Assembly (NCBI GenBank): GCA_944325335.1 | Contig: CALUZR010000001.1 | Coordinates: 78,835-142,834 of the forward strand | Length of the DNA: 64,000 nucleotides | Source: an uncultured Parabacteroides sp. | GTDB lineage: Bacteria; Bacteroidota; Bacteroidia; Bacteroidales; Tannerellaceae | Direction: 5' to 3' | Shown here: one piece after another, positions 27,948-37,137 of the stretch | Position numbering within the stretch: position 1 is the first letter of the stretch | Layout: every line of letters starts with the position of its first letter | Notes under the pieces: model-generated | What the model was told of the DNA's origin: nothing | Seen by the model: only the letters and a program-made list of their open reading frames with translations | Databases searched by the model: none | Program-made: the position numbers and the translations under genes

Positions 27948-28117
27948 TTTTATCCGTAGCATCTCTGTTTTTTCCCTGCCGGGTTTCCCGTTTTTCGCCC
28001 CAGCTATCCACCATTTTCCCCTACCCGTTTTTAACCCGAACCCACGCTAAATAAGACGGGAAAGCATATCGAATGCCCCAAAAGGGAAATTGCCTCAAAA
28101 TTGTTTAATAAATTTTC

Positions 28118-28148
28118 TTTGTACATCAAATAATTCTTCATACATTTG
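28118..28148 (+). promoter_or_regulatory. Bacteroidetes-type promoter for the first susC/susD pair
   Basis: TTTG (28118-28121), a 19-bp spacer and TACATTTG (28141-28148) give an exact match to TTTG-N19-TAnnTTTG. The start codon lies 77 bp downstream, leaving a moderate leader. Confidence 0.85.
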
Positions 28149-28225
28149 CACCTCGGTTGGTAAAAGAAGACTAACCCTACTGAATGAAATACTAATTTTA
28201 TTATCCAAATTTATAACAACGCGAT

Positions 28226-31200
28226 ATGGTAAACACAGTAAAACCTATTGGCCTGTTACTCCTTCTGTCGGGGCTTCCCTTAGGGCTTGCCTCTGCAGCT
28301 CCCGAGTTAACATTAGTTAAAATGGGGGGGGTAAATGCCACTCAACAAGATTCCGCTTGTAAGGGTATCGTTAAAGATGAATTGGGCGATCCCATTATCG
28401 GCGCTTCGATTCAAGTGAAAGGGACAACCAATGGTACAATTACCGACATGGATGGTAATTATGTCATCACCGATGTAGAAAAGGGTGAGACGTTGGTAAT
28501 CTCTTACATCGGCTATCAAACGCAAGAAGTCGTTTGGAATGGCAAAGACTTAATCATTACCTTAAAGGAAGATTCCAAGCAATTGGAAGAAGTCGTCGTA
28601 GTCGGATACGGCGTGCAGAAGAAGGCGAACTTGACCGGTTCGGTCGTTTCGGTAGATTCAGAGAAATTGGAAACACGCCCCGTGTCGAGCATCTCGGCCG
28701 CCATTGCCGGGCAATTGCCGGGTGTGACCGCCATCCAGAACTCAGGTGCGCCGGGTAGCCAGTCCGGCTCGATCACGATCCGTGGTAAAAACTCCATCAA
28801 TGCCGCCGACCCGCTGGTGATTGTCGACGGAATCCCCGGTTCGATGAGTACCATGAATGCCATCGACCCATCAGACATTGAATCGTTTACCGTATTGAAG
28901 GATGCCGCTTCGGCTGCTATCTACGGTGTGCAAGCCGCCAATGGTGTCATCTTGATTACGACGAAACAGGGCAAAAAGGGAGACAAGGCGACAGTAAGCT
29001 ATTCCGGAACGGTATCTTGGTCATCTCCCGTGGCAAAGCGTGATTACGTCAATGCGTATGAATTTGCTACCTTATTTAATGAGGCGACCTATAATGAGAA
29101 TCCAAATTCGCCGATGCCATTTAGCGAGGCCGATATCGAAGCGTATCGGACAGGCGCGCTTCCCAGCACAGATTGGTATGACGCCGCATTCAAAAAGACG
29201 GGCCTTGAGCAAATCCACAACCTCTCCATCCGGGGTGGCTCAGAAAAGACTGCTTACAGCGCCTCTATCGGTTATACAAATCAAGATGGTCTGACCGACG
29301 ATATTAACTACAAGCGTTACAATGCCCGCATGAATGTCAATGCAGACATCAACAAATACATAAGCCTCGGATTGAATGCTTCTGGATATCGTGGCGTACA
29401 AAAGGACAGCTGGGTAGGATATACAACCATCTTCCAAGGAGTAACCCGTAATTTCCCGACCGACCCGATTTATAACGAAGATGGAAGTTTCAATTACGAA
29501 GGAAAAGACAACCCAGTTGCTGTCCAAGCGAATAACACAGGTTTTAAACGTACTACAGACCAAGAAATCAACTTGACGGGTTATTTAACCGTAAACATCC
29601 TGCCAGAATTGAGTATCAAGGGAGTTTATTCTATCCGTAACTACCAACGTAACCAAGACGGATTCAAAACACATTATACTTACGGTTCGGGAGATAACGT
29701 ATATGATTCCGGCTTACGCGAAGGTTATGAGAAGTACTACAACCATAACTATTATACCGGACAAATCTTGATTAATTACAACAAGACGTTCGGCAAGCAT
29801 ACGATTGGCGGTTTGTTAGGTCTTGAATCCTACGAACATACTTACAAATATACAGAAGCTGAGCGCAAAGGCGGCGGTAATGACGAATTGCAAGAATCAT
29901 TGAATACGTTGGATGCCTCTTCCCAGACGAACTTAGACGGAGGATACGAAATGGCTCGTATGTCTTTCTTCGGACGTATCCAATACGATTATGCCAGCAA
30001 GTACCTCTTCGAGTTCAACCTCCGAAGCGATGCCTCTTCCCGCTTCCCGAAAGATAACCGTTGGGGTGTATTCCCTGCCTTGTCTGCAGGTTGGCGTTTG
30101 TCGGAAGAAGCCTTTATCAAAGACAATGCCGATTGGTTGAGCAACTTGAAGATCCGCTTCGGTTGGGGACGTACGGGTAACGAAGAGTTGAAAGACGATG
30201 ATATTTATCCCGCTATTGCTACGTATGCGTATAGTGATGAAGACCATTTGTTAATGTTCAACAATTCGCTTTACACGACAGCTTACGAAAGCCGCTATGT
30301 CAATAACAACTTGCAATGGGCTACGGTAACGAACTACGAAGTGGGCGTGGAAGCCGGATTCTTGAACAATATGCTCGGATTCGAATTGGCGGCTTATAAG
30401 AAGAAGACCAACGACATGTTGCTCTACTTGCCCATCCAAGGCGTTATCGGTATGGAAGCACCAGCCCAGAACGCAGGTAGCGTAGAGAACAAAGGTTTCG
30501 ACTTGAATATCTTCCACAATAACCGCATCAATAGCGATTGGAGCTATTCACTCGGTTTGAACGTAAGCTACGTAAAGAACCAAATCACCAACATGAGCGG
30601 TACGGAAGGTGCTAATCCAGATAACGACAAGATGTGGAACTTGGAAGGTTATCCAATCAATGCGTACTACGGACTCGTAGCCGATGGATTCTTCGATACG
30701 GAAGAAGAATTGGCCAATAGCCCGAAGCGTTTAGGTACGGAAAAGTTGGGCGACATCAAATACAAGGATTTGAATGGCGATGGCAAGATTACGTTGGATG
30801 GAGACCGTGCGGTCATTGGTAAGAACTTCCCAAGCTGGACAGGCGGTTTCAACTTCAGCGTAACGTATAAGGACTTCGACTTGTCTGGTTTGTTCCAAGG
30901 CGCATTCGATGTAGATGGGTACTATGTGGCAGAAGCCGCGTATGCATTCTACAACGGAGCTACGGCCTTGAAGCGCCACTTAGACCGCTGGACGCCGGAT
31001 AACCACGATGCGACTTATCCGCGTATTACCCGAACTGACCAGACAAACTTCGTGACTTCTTCTTTCTGGGTACAAGATGCGTCTTACGTCCGCTTGAAGA
31101 ACTTGACGTTAGGTTATTCGATTCCGCAAACACTTCTGAGCAAGATCAACATTGCGTCGGCGAAAGTATTCTTGACAGGTGAGAACTTACTTACATTCAC

Positions 31201-31300
31201 AGGTTTGGACGGAGGTTTGGATCCTGAAGAAGGTAACGAACGTGGATGGTCTTACGGAAACGTGAAGAAAGTATCTATCGGATTAAAAGTTTCATTCTAA
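28226..31300 (+). CDS. SusC/RagA-family TonB-dependent transporter
   Basis: 1024 residues. Outer-membrane importer that works with the SusD lipoprotein encoded next. A signal peptide (MVNTVKPIGLLLLLSGLPLGLASAA) is followed by a short link with a poly-G tract (KMGGVNATQQ), then a carboxypeptidase-like domain (GIVKDELGDPIIGASIQVKGTTNGTITDMDGNYVI). The TonB-box region is EEVVVVGYGVQKKANLTGSV. The plug (GVTAIQNSGAPGSQSGSITIRGKNSINAADPLVIVDGIPG) and a ~750-residue barrel ending KVSIGLKVSF follow. No STN domain, so regulation through FecR is not expected. The substrate cannot be read from the sequence. No glycosidase gene follows in the same operon. Confidence 0.95.
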   Translation: MVNTVKPIGLLLLLSGLPLGLASAAPELTLVKMGGVNATQQDSACKGIVKDELGDPIIGASIQVKGTTNGTITDMDGNYVITDVEKGETLVISYIGYQTQEVVWNGKDLIITLKEDSKQLEEVVVVGYGVQKKANLTGSVVSVDSEKLETRPVSSISAAIAGQLPGVTAIQNSGAPGSQSGSITIRGKNSINAADPLVIVDGIPGSMSTMNAIDPSDIESFTVLKDAASAAIYGVQAANGVILITTKQGKKGDKATVSYSGTVSWSSPVAKRDYVNAYEFATLFNEATYNENPNSPMPFSEADIEAYRTGALPSTDWYDAAFKKTGLEQIHNLSIRGGSEKTAYSASIGYTNQDGLTDDINYKRYNARMNVNADINKYISLGLNASGYRGVQKDSWVGYTTIFQGVTRNFPTDPIYNEDGSFNYEGKDNPVAVQANNTGFKRTTDQEINLTGYLTVNILPELSIKGVYSIRNYQRNQDGFKTHYTYGSGDNVYDSGLREGYEKYYNHNYYTGQILINYNKTFGKHTIGGLLGLESYEHTYKYTEAERKGGGNDELQESLNTLDASSQTNLDGGYEMARMSFFGRIQYDYASKYLFEFNLRSDASSRFPKDNRWGVFPALSAGWRLSEEAFIKDNADWLSNLKIRFGWGRTGNEELKDDDIYPAIATYAYSDEDHLLMFNNSLYTTAYESRYVNNNLQWATVTNYEVGVEAGFLNNMLGFELAAYKKKTNDMLLYLPIQGVIGMEAPAQNAGSVENKGFDLNIFHNNRINSDWSYSLGLNVSYVKNQITNMSGTEGANPDNDKMWNLEGYPINAYYGLVADGFFDTEEELANSPKRLGTEKLGDIKYKDLNGDGKITLDGDRAVIGKNFPSWTGGFNFSVTYKDFDLSGLFQGAFDVDGYYVAEAAYAFYNGATALKRHLDRWTPDNHDATYPRITRTDQTNFVTSSFWVQDASYVRLKNLTLGYSIPQTLLSKINIASAKVFLTGENLLTFTGLDGGLDPEEGNERGWSYGNVKKVSIGLKVSF
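28324..28331 (+). repeat. Poly-G tract G8 in susC, in-frame state
   Basis: The run ATG-GGG-GGG-GTA-AAT encodes M-G-G-V-N. Loss of one G would read GGG-GGG-TAA and end translation straight after the signal peptide. The matching tract in the second SusC (59742-59748) has seven Gs and is in exactly that stopped state. Confidence 0.9.
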
Positions 31301-31329
31301 TCACACAACAACTATTATTATAACAAGTC

Positions 31330-32961
31330 ATGAAAAAGAATTTCATCTATATTGTTTCTATCCTGTTGCTCGGAGCCTTCTCTTCGTGTAGCGATTTCTT
31401 AGACCGCTATCCGCAAGACGAGCTTTCAGACGGCAGTTTCTGGAAAACCCAGACCGACGCGGAAATGGCCGTATCCTACCTTTACGAATGCCTCCCGACG
31501 TGGGATACCGACGAAGACATCAATTCGGATAATGCCGTGCACGGTATCAAATGGGCGGCCGGCAACCAATCGAAAGGTATCTACGACCCGGCCGATTATA
31601 GTTGGTCAAGCGAATATAGCTACATCCGCCAAGCCAACTTGGTTTTGGAAAAAATCCAAGAAATGGAATTGAGTGAAGAAGCCTATAAGCAGATCGAAGG
31701 ACAAGCGCGTTTCTTCCGTGCGTATATTTACTTCACATTGATTCGTCAATTTGGTGCGGTTCCTTACATCGACAAGCCGTTGGAATTAACGGATGTCGAC
31801 AACATCACCCGTATGCCGCGTGAAGAGGTTTATGCAAAAGTCATGGAGGACTTCGACGTAGCGATTTCCTACCTGCCCGAAGAATGGGATGCCGACAATG
31901 CAGCCCGCGTGACGAAAGGCGCAGCCATGGCCATGAAAGCCAGAGCCGCCCTCTATTATAACGATTGGGAAGTAGCCATGACGGAGGCAAAGAATGTCAT
32001 GGATATGAACCGGTATGAACTCTACGATAAAGAAAACACCGGAAAATATAAGGAGCTGTTCTGGGAAGTGGCCGATGGCTGCGATGAGTTCATCCTATAC
32101 GTACAATACAATGCGCCGAACAAGACACACTACCTCATCGGTTGGGAATGTTTCCCGACATTGGGCTGGGGAGGCTTGAATCCGACGCAAAGTCTGGTGG
32201 ACGCATTCGAGGATATCGAGGGCGCACCGATCAGCGAGTCTAAAATCTACGATCCGAAGAACCCGTTCGCCAACCGCGACCCGCGTTGCGAAGTCAACAT
32301 CCTGCATGATGGTGAGGAGATGTATGGCGTAACGATCAAGGTCGCTCCGTTGAAATCGAGTGGCAATACTGGTATCGCCCAGCATGGTGACGCTACCGCT
32401 ACAGGTTACTACCAGCAAAAATGGTTGGATCCGAGCATCGACCCTGTTTCTACAGGCTGGGAAATGGGTAAGGACTGGGTGACGATCCGTTACGCGGAAG
32501 TCCTCTTGACCTATGCCGAGGCCAAGAACGAGCTCTCTCCACTGGATCCCTCCGCTTTCGACGCCGTGAACCAAGTGCGCCGCCGCGTAGGTATGCCGGA
32601 CTTGCAAAACACTGATGCGAGCAAGCCGACTTATTGTCCGACGCAAGACGCGCTCCGTCAGCGTATCCGCAACGAATGGCGTGTGGAATTTGCCCTCGAG
32701 GGTGGCAAGCGTCCGTGGGATATTCGTCGTTGGGGCATCGCGAAAGAAGTGCTGAATGCTCCTTTTGAAGGTCTGCGCTACAAGATCGTCGACGACCCGA
32801 ATGCACCGGCTGAAGATGGTGGCAAACGCTGCATTTTATACGAGGGTGATCCTATCAAGCTCACAGGAAGCCGTTACGAAGACCATAACTACCTGCTTCC
32901 TGTTCCTCAAACGGAATTGGATTTGAATCCAGGTTTGGGTCAGAATCCAGGATATAATTAA
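31330..32961 (+). CDS. SusD/RagB-family outer-membrane nutrient-binding lipoprotein
   Basis: 543 residues. The lipoprotein signal ends GAFSSC with Cys20, then SDFLDRYPQDELSDGSFWKTQTDAEMAVSYLYECLPT, the usual SusD opening. TPR-like helices follow (EGQARFFRAYIYFTLIRQFGAVPYIDKPL), then the RagB C-terminal part with RYAEVLLTYAEAKNELSPLDPSAFDAVNQVRRRVGMPDL and RIRNEWRVEFALEGGKRPWDIRRWGIAKEVL. The protein forms the lid of the SusC transporter and binds the ligand on the cell surface. It lies 29 bp after susC, in one operon. A terminator-like hairpin follows. Confidence 0.95.
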   Translation: MKKNFIYIVSILLLGAFSSCSDFLDRYPQDELSDGSFWKTQTDAEMAVSYLYECLPTWDTDEDINSDNAVHGIKWAAGNQSKGIYDPADYSWSSEYSYIRQANLVLEKIQEMELSEEAYKQIEGQARFFRAYIYFTLIRQFGAVPYIDKPLELTDVDNITRMPREEVYAKVMEDFDVAISYLPEEWDADNAARVTKGAAMAMKARAALYYNDWEVAMTEAKNVMDMNRYELYDKENTGKYKELFWEVADGCDEFILYVQYNAPNKTHYLIGWECFPTLGWGGLNPTQSLVDAFEDIEGAPISESKIYDPKNPFANRDPRCEVNILHDGEEMYGVTIKVAPLKSSGNTGIAQHGDATATGYYQQKWLDPSIDPVSTGWEMGKDWVTIRYAEVLLTYAEAKNELSPLDPSAFDAVNQVRRRVGMPDLQNTDASKPTYCPTQDALRQRIRNEWRVEFALEGGKRPWDIRRWGIAKEVLNAPFEGLRYKIVDDPNAPAEDGGKRCILYEGDPIKLTGSRYEDHNYLLPVPQTELDLNPGLGQNPGYN

Positions 32962-32988
32962 TAAACGTTGTTACACTATCTATTTGTT

Positions 32989-33027
32989 CCGTGTCCCTGG
33001 CGTTCGTCTGGGGGCACGGATTCTTTT
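32989..33027 (+). terminator. Hairpin terminator after susD
   Basis: CCGTGTCCC pairs with GGGGGCACGG (stem about 32989-33019) around a TTCG-containing loop, followed by ATTCTTTT. It separates the SusCD pair from the next two genes, though partial read-through is possible because they start only 14 bp later. Confidence 0.7.
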
Positions 33028-33040
33028 AAACCTCGCACAC

Positions 33041-34519
33041 ATGAAGCGTAAACTGCCTTTCTTCTTAACGCTCCTCCTTTTTCTCATTTACACAAGCCTC
33101 TACGCAGACGTTCTGTCGCACATCATTTTCTACCACGAGCAGCATCATCTTTTCCTTTTCTCTTCGCAATATTTCCAGCATCAGATAGAAACTGCTGGCT
33201 GGATGAGCTATTTTACCGATTTTGTCATCCAGTTCTTCTATTATCCTTGGGCGGGATGTGCACTCTTGGGGGGAATGTTGGCTTCGATTTACGGGCTTTG
33301 TTACCTGAACATCCGGATGGTCACGGGGCGGGACGATCTCTTGCAACTCTCACTGATTCCGTCCTTGTACCTCTTTTTACAGACCCTCTCGGCGGATTAT
33401 AGTCTGGTGCCGGTCGTTTCTTGCTTCATCGGGTTGCTCGCGCTGGCTTTCGCGAATTTTTGGATGCGTCTGCTTTGGCGGCGTCTTCATGTCCGCTTTC
33501 CGTCGGGGAGCATTTCGCCGCGGATTCATCGTATCCTCACGCCCGCTGTCTTGACGGTGTATGCCGCTGCGGCTTTCTACCTCTTTGTCCACTCCTATAA
33601 CATGGCCGAGCACCGTATGCTGAAAGCGGAACAAGCGGTGAAGGAAAAGAACTGGGAAGAGGCCCTCGCGCAAACCAGCCAATACCTGGACCGCCGCCCG
33701 AACAATGCGCTCATCTTCTATTTTCGTCATCTGGCGCTTTATCACGAGGGGAAATTGCTCGACCATCTCTTCGACTACCCGCAGCGCTTGGGCGTCAAGG
33801 GCCTCTATTTCCCGTGGAATAGCGATAGCCGCGAGAGCGAGTACGGTCATTTCCTCTACGAAGATCTCGGCTATATCAACGAGGCGCAGCGGTGGGAATT
33901 TGAGGCGATGGTGGTCTGGGGAGAGACGGCCCCGCATCTCCTGAACCTCGCGCGATACAATATCGTCAACCACAGGCCGCAAGTGGCCCTCAAATTTATC
34001 AGGCTCCTGCAACAGTCGCTCTTTTACCGCGAAGAGGCGGATAAGCTCGAAGCAGCGTTGTACACGGGCGAGGTCGAGGGGCTCCAGAATGCGCTTTCGG
34101 GTGTCGAGACGGTGCCCGCGCGTTTCGCGAATGTGATGAATATCGGTCCGGAGCTGCTCTTTCTCTGCGAGCAGGATCCGCAAAACCGCATGGCGTTTGA
34201 GTATCTGATGTGTGACCTTCTTTTGAGCAACCAAGTGGTCCGTTTCGTCGAGCATCTTCCGCTGATGGAGCGCTTCGACTACCCCGCGATGCCCGCGATC
34301 TTCGAAGAGGCGCTGCTGATGTACAAGCTCGGCGTCGGCGAGGAGCAGTTTGCCGCCACGGGCTTTGCGGTCAGTCCGCAGACTGAGCAGCGTTTTGCCC
34401 GTTACTATGAGCTTTTCCAGCAAAAAGACAACTACCGGCTCCGCCAAGAGTTCGGGAAAACATATTGGTACTATTTAAACTTCATAAGTCCTTATGGCAA
34501 TAAAATTATTACGAATTAG
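33041..34519 (+). CDS. Multi-pass membrane protein with TPR-like C-terminal part (DUF6057-like)
   Basis: 492 residues from the ATG at 33041 (MKRKLPFFLTLLLFLIYTSLYADVLSHIIFYHEQ). An upstream in-frame ATG at 32984 lies inside the terminator hairpin and is less likely. About six hydrophobic helices occur in the first ~190 residues (for example LLGGMLASIYGLCYL, LSLIPSLYLFLQTLSADYSLVPVVSCFIGLLALAFANFW and TPAVLTVYAAAAFYLFV). A ~300-residue soluble part of helical repeats follows (KAEQAVKEKNWEEALAQTSQYLDRRPNNALIFYFRHLALYHEGKL). The sequence resembles Bacteroidales DUF6057 proteins, as I recall them. It overlaps the next gene by 26 bp, so the two are translationally coupled. Function unknown. Confidence 0.75.
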   Translation: MKRKLPFFLTLLLFLIYTSLYADVLSHIIFYHEQHHLFLFSSQYFQHQIETAGWMSYFTDFVIQFFYYPWAGCALLGGMLASIYGLCYLNIRMVTGRDDLLQLSLIPSLYLFLQTLSADYSLVPVVSCFIGLLALAFANFWMRLLWRRLHVRFPSGSISPRIHRILTPAVLTVYAAAAFYLFVHSYNMAEHRMLKAEQAVKEKNWEEALAQTSQYLDRRPNNALIFYFRHLALYHEGKLLDHLFDYPQRLGVKGLYFPWNSDSRESEYGHFLYEDLGYINEAQRWEFEAMVVWGETAPHLLNLARYNIVNHRPQVALKFIRLLQQSLFYREEADKLEAALYTGEVEGLQNALSGVETVPARFANVMNIGPELLFLCEQDPQNRMAFEYLMCDLLLSNQVVRFVEHLPLMERFDYPAMPAIFEEALLMYKLGVGEEQFAATGFAVSPQTEQRFARYYELFQQKDNYRLRQEFGKTYWYYLNFISPYGNKIITN

Positions 34520-35990
34520 CGCGTTGGCCTCCCTGTGCGTGGCAGGATGGCTGGGGATGGCCGGTTGTCATCCGCGCGAAATCCACGCAGACCATACTTC
34601 TCCGCAGATTCCCCGTATTTTCCCTGATTATACGAACGTTACCTTCCCCGTCAACATCGCGCCGGCCAATTTTTATATCCAGGAGCCGGGCGCGTCGTTC
34701 CGCACGGAAATCGGGGTGGACGACGAGGTCCTTTTCTCTCTTTCTGATAGTCGTCCGGAGGTCGTGGTGCCCGAACGCCGGTGGCGCGCCCTGCTCCAAC
34801 AGGCCGAGGGGAAAAACTTTTTCATCCGCATATTTGTTAAACAAGAAAATGGCTGGACGCAATATGCCGACATCCAAAATCACGTCAGTCCGGACAGCGT
34901 GGATGCATTTCTGGCCTATCGCCTGCTGTATCCGGGCTACGAGCTCTGGAACGAGATGGGCATCTACCAGCGCGACCTCAGCAGCTTCCGCGTGGAGCCG
35001 ATTTTGGAGAACCGGCGCATCGGCAAGCAATGCCTGAACTGTCACACGGTAGCGCGGCAAAATCCGGAGAATTTCATGCTGCACGTCCGTGGAAAAGATA
35101 ATGGGACGCTCATCCGCCGGGGGGGAAAGGTGGAGAAAGTGGCGTCGTTGGCCCGGGGCGCGGCGCACGGGAATACCTACGCGGCGTGGGATCCGAGCGG
35201 ACGGTTTATTGCCTTCTCGATGAACGAGATACAGCAGTTTTTCCACGCGACGGGACAAAAGCCGATCGAGGTGTCGGATCTTGCGGCGGACTTGGGCGTC
35301 TATGATACCGAGACTCACGTGCTCCACACAGATTCGGCCCTCTTCGGCGCGGACGGGATGGAAACCTTCCCCGCCTGGTCGCCCGACGGCCGCACGCTCT
35401 TCTATTGCCGCGGGAATGCGTACACGCGCGCTACACCGCTCGATAGCCTCCGGTACGACCTCTGCGCCATCCCGTTTGATGCGTCCGACCTCCGCGCGCC
35501 CTTTGGTGAGCCGCGTTGTCTCTATGCCGCCTCGCGCGAGGGGAAGAGCGTCTCGTTTCCGCGCGTTTCGCCGGATGGGAACTGGCTGCTGTTCACGCTG
35601 TCGGACTACGGGAATTTCTCGATTTGGCACCCGGAGAGCGATCTTTATCTGATGGATTTGCGGACGGGTCAGTTCCGCGCCGCGCAGGAGCTGAACAGTC
35701 CGGACGTGGAGAGCTTCCACACCTGGTCGTCGTCGGGCAACTGGCTCGTCCTCAGCAGCAAGCGTATGGATGGTCTCTGGGCGCGTCCTTTCATCGCTCA
35801 TTTCGATACGGCGGCAGGGCAATTCGCGAAGCCTTTCCTGCTTCCGCAAAAGGACCCTCATTTTTATGAGACGTTTACGCGGACCTTCAATCTGCCGGAA
35901 TTTCTGACCGCTCCGGTGACGTTCCAGCGCGAATTGCTGGAGGCCGTCCCTCGGCAGGCATCGGATATCTTCCTACAGGTCCAGAAATAG
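34494..35990 (+). CDS. Beta-propeller (TolB/PD40-like) lipoprotein with a CXXCH heme-type motif
   Basis: 498 residues. The signal peptide ends GMAGC (Cys25), so it is probably a lipoprotein. An N-terminal beta-domain is followed by RIGKQCLNCHTVARQNPENFMLHVRGKDNG with CXXCH at residues 180-184, a c-type heme attachment site. Residues ~220-480 carry PD40-like propeller repeats (AAWDPSGRFIAFSMNEI, FPAWSPDGRTLFYCRGN, FPRVSPDGNWLLFTLSDYG, FHTWSSSGNWLVLSSKRMDG). Met in the LHVRGK neighbourhood could be a sixth ligand. The start overlaps the preceding membrane-protein gene by 26 bp. The composition is GC-rich (CGC/GCG codons) compared with the SusCD genes. Electron transfer or redox sensing at the envelope is possible; the function is unknown. 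Confidence 0.85.
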   Translation: MAIKLLRISALASLCVAGWLGMAGCHPREIHADHTSPQIPRIFPDYTNVTFPVNIAPANFYIQEPGASFRTEIGVDDEVLFSLSDSRPEVVVPERRWRALLQQAEGKNFFIRIFVKQENGWTQYADIQNHVSPDSVDAFLAYRLLYPGYELWNEMGIYQRDLSSFRVEPILENRRIGKQCLNCHTVARQNPENFMLHVRGKDNGTLIRRGGKVEKVASLARGAAHGNTYAAWDPSGRFIAFSMNEIQQFFHATGQKPIEVSDLAADLGVYDTETHVLHTDSALFGADGMETFPAWSPDGRTLFYCRGNAYTRATPLDSLRYDLCAIPFDASDLRAPFGEPRCLYAASREGKSVSFPRVSPDGNWLLFTLSDYGNFSIWHPESDLYLMDLRTGQFRAAQELNSPDVESFHTWSSSGNWLVLSSKRMDGLWARPFIAHFDTAAGQFAKPFLLPQKDPHFYETFTRTFNLPEFLTAPVTFQRELLEAVPRQASDIFLQVQK

Positions 35991-36000
35991 CCGGCGCGGC

Positions 36001-36777
36001 CTATCCGTTGGCCGTTGTATCGGTTTCCTCGTCCTCTTTCCCGCCGCGCAGGTTCAAACGGATAGTACGGCGGAACGCGAGGAGAATCCTATTGACATTC
36101 TTAATGATTCGCAGAAGCGCTATGCGCGCCTCTGCGTTTTTTGTTTGTAGCTCGTTGGTCAGGTAGACGGCGTTAATGCTCTGCGCCAGAATGTCGAATG
36201 CGCGGTCTACTCGGGGGCGCTCCTCCTTCATGCTCGAGGCGATATAGCGCGAATGCGCCTGCGCTGTCCGGTTCGTGACGAGCGAGAGATAGGTTTGGTT
36301 GGCAGAATTCAGTTCCTTGGAGGCTTTTTCCAGGCCGAGCAGCTGCAGGGCGGAGGCGTAGGGTTCTTTCTGAAGGTCGCGCGCTAAGGCACTGAAGACT
36401 GCACTTTTACTCATATCATCCAGCCGGGTGGCCCATCCCGTGTCCTGAAATAGGAAGTACACCTTCTTCGCGGCCTCTTTTTTTTCCGCGTCCGTACCAT
36501 AATCGCGGTAAACTTTCGTTATTTTTTTATAGAAGAGATACACCGTGTTGCGATGTTTGTCCGCCTTCAGCATGTCGTCTGTTTGGATAAATCGGCGTTG
36601 CCGGTTGAAACAGGCTTTCTCTTGTTGGAAAAAATGTGCTAACTTCGCACGTGGTTCGTTGAATCCAAGTTTCACCGCCCAGTATTCGGGGACCGCGCCC
36701 AGGATTTCTTCCATGAAATAGACATGCTGCGCATTACGCGCGTTGTGCCGAGTAAATTTATAATCAATATGTTCCAT
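36001..36777 (-). CDS. DUF6261-like helical protein
   Basis: 258 residues, no signal peptide, predicted largely alpha-helical with many charged residues (AADKHRNTVYLFYKKITKVYRDYG-like pattern; ends RLNLRGGKEDEETDTTANG). The start MEHIDYKFTRHNARNAQHVYFMEEILGAVPEYWAVKLGF and the size resemble Bacteroidales DUF6261 proteins. No catalytic motif was recognised. It is divergent from the gene at 37182 across a 404-bp gap that contains a 40-bp-periodic dyad array, and convergent with the beta-propeller gene (10 bp apart). Confidence 0.7.
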   Translation of the reverse strand: MEHIDYKFTRHNARNAQHVYFMEEILGAVPEYWAVKLGFNEPRAKLAHFFQQEKACFNRQRRFIQTDDMLKADKHRNTVYLFYKKITKVYRDYGTDAEKKEAAKKVYFLFQDTGWATRLDDMSKSAVFSALARDLQKEPYASALQLLGLEKASKELNSANQTYLSLVTNRTAQAHSRYIASSMKEERPRVDRAFDILAQSINAVYLTNELQTKNAEARIALLRIIKNVNRILLAFRRTIRLNLRGGKEDEETDTTANG

Positions 36778-36803
36778 ATTCTTCTTTTACTTTTTGGGTT
36801 TGA

Positions 36804-37017
36804 TTCCAATTTCCTGGCTGGAAAAAGGTAGCGCAAGGTACGAATTTATTTCCATTTCCTGGAATAGGCTAAGCATAAAAATTATTAATTCCCCAAATTT
36901 TGGAAAATAGAAAGCATATTGCAGAGCCATTTCCATCGGCTGGAATTTATTTTGCACCATGCAAAGCCTATTCCAGCTACTGGAAACCATGCTGCACTGT
37001 GCTTTTTCTTTTCCAGC
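36804..37017. repeat. Dyad array with 40-bp period (TTCCA-N5-TGGAA)
   Basis: Dyads are centred near 36817, 36857, 36897, 36938 and 36978, with a half site near 37013, so the period is 40-41 bp. Three are exact TTCCA-N5-TGGAA (36850-36864, 36931-36945, 36971-36985); the first and third are variants. The DNA between dyads is AT-rich and less conserved. The 40-bp step is not a multiple of three, so this is not a coding repeat. It lies between divergent genes. Confidence 0.85.
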
Positions 37018-37137
37018 CTTATGTAGAAGGAACTTTGTAGATAAATAGGATAAGAAGGAAAAAATTTCATGCCTAAGAAAAGAAAAAAATAGCAGAAAAA
37101 AAAGCGGTTATTTCTTTTTTATGTAAGAAAAAGTAAC

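Noticed and set aside
27698..28225. Invertible promoter for the first SusCD pair
   Set aside because: I saw no pair of inverted repeats flanking the promoter and no site-specific recombinase gene nearby.
33377..34447. 356-residue minus-strand frame opposite the DUF6057-like gene
   Set aside because: Highly charged shadow frame; the plus-strand gene has membrane helices and translational coupling.
34509..35861. 450-residue minus-strand frame opposite the CXXCH propeller gene
   Set aside because: Arg/His-rich antisense frame in GC-rich DNA; the plus strand has a lipobox, CXXCH and propeller repeats.
36787..36990. 67-residue frame in the dyad array
   Set aside because: The array period is 40 bp, not a multiple of three, so no coding repeat is kept. 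The sequence looks non-coding.
36804..37017. 40-bp dyad array as a CRISPR array
   Set aside because: The repeats are only 15 bp and variable, the intervals are short and AT-rich, and no cas gene is present. A protein-binding array fits better.
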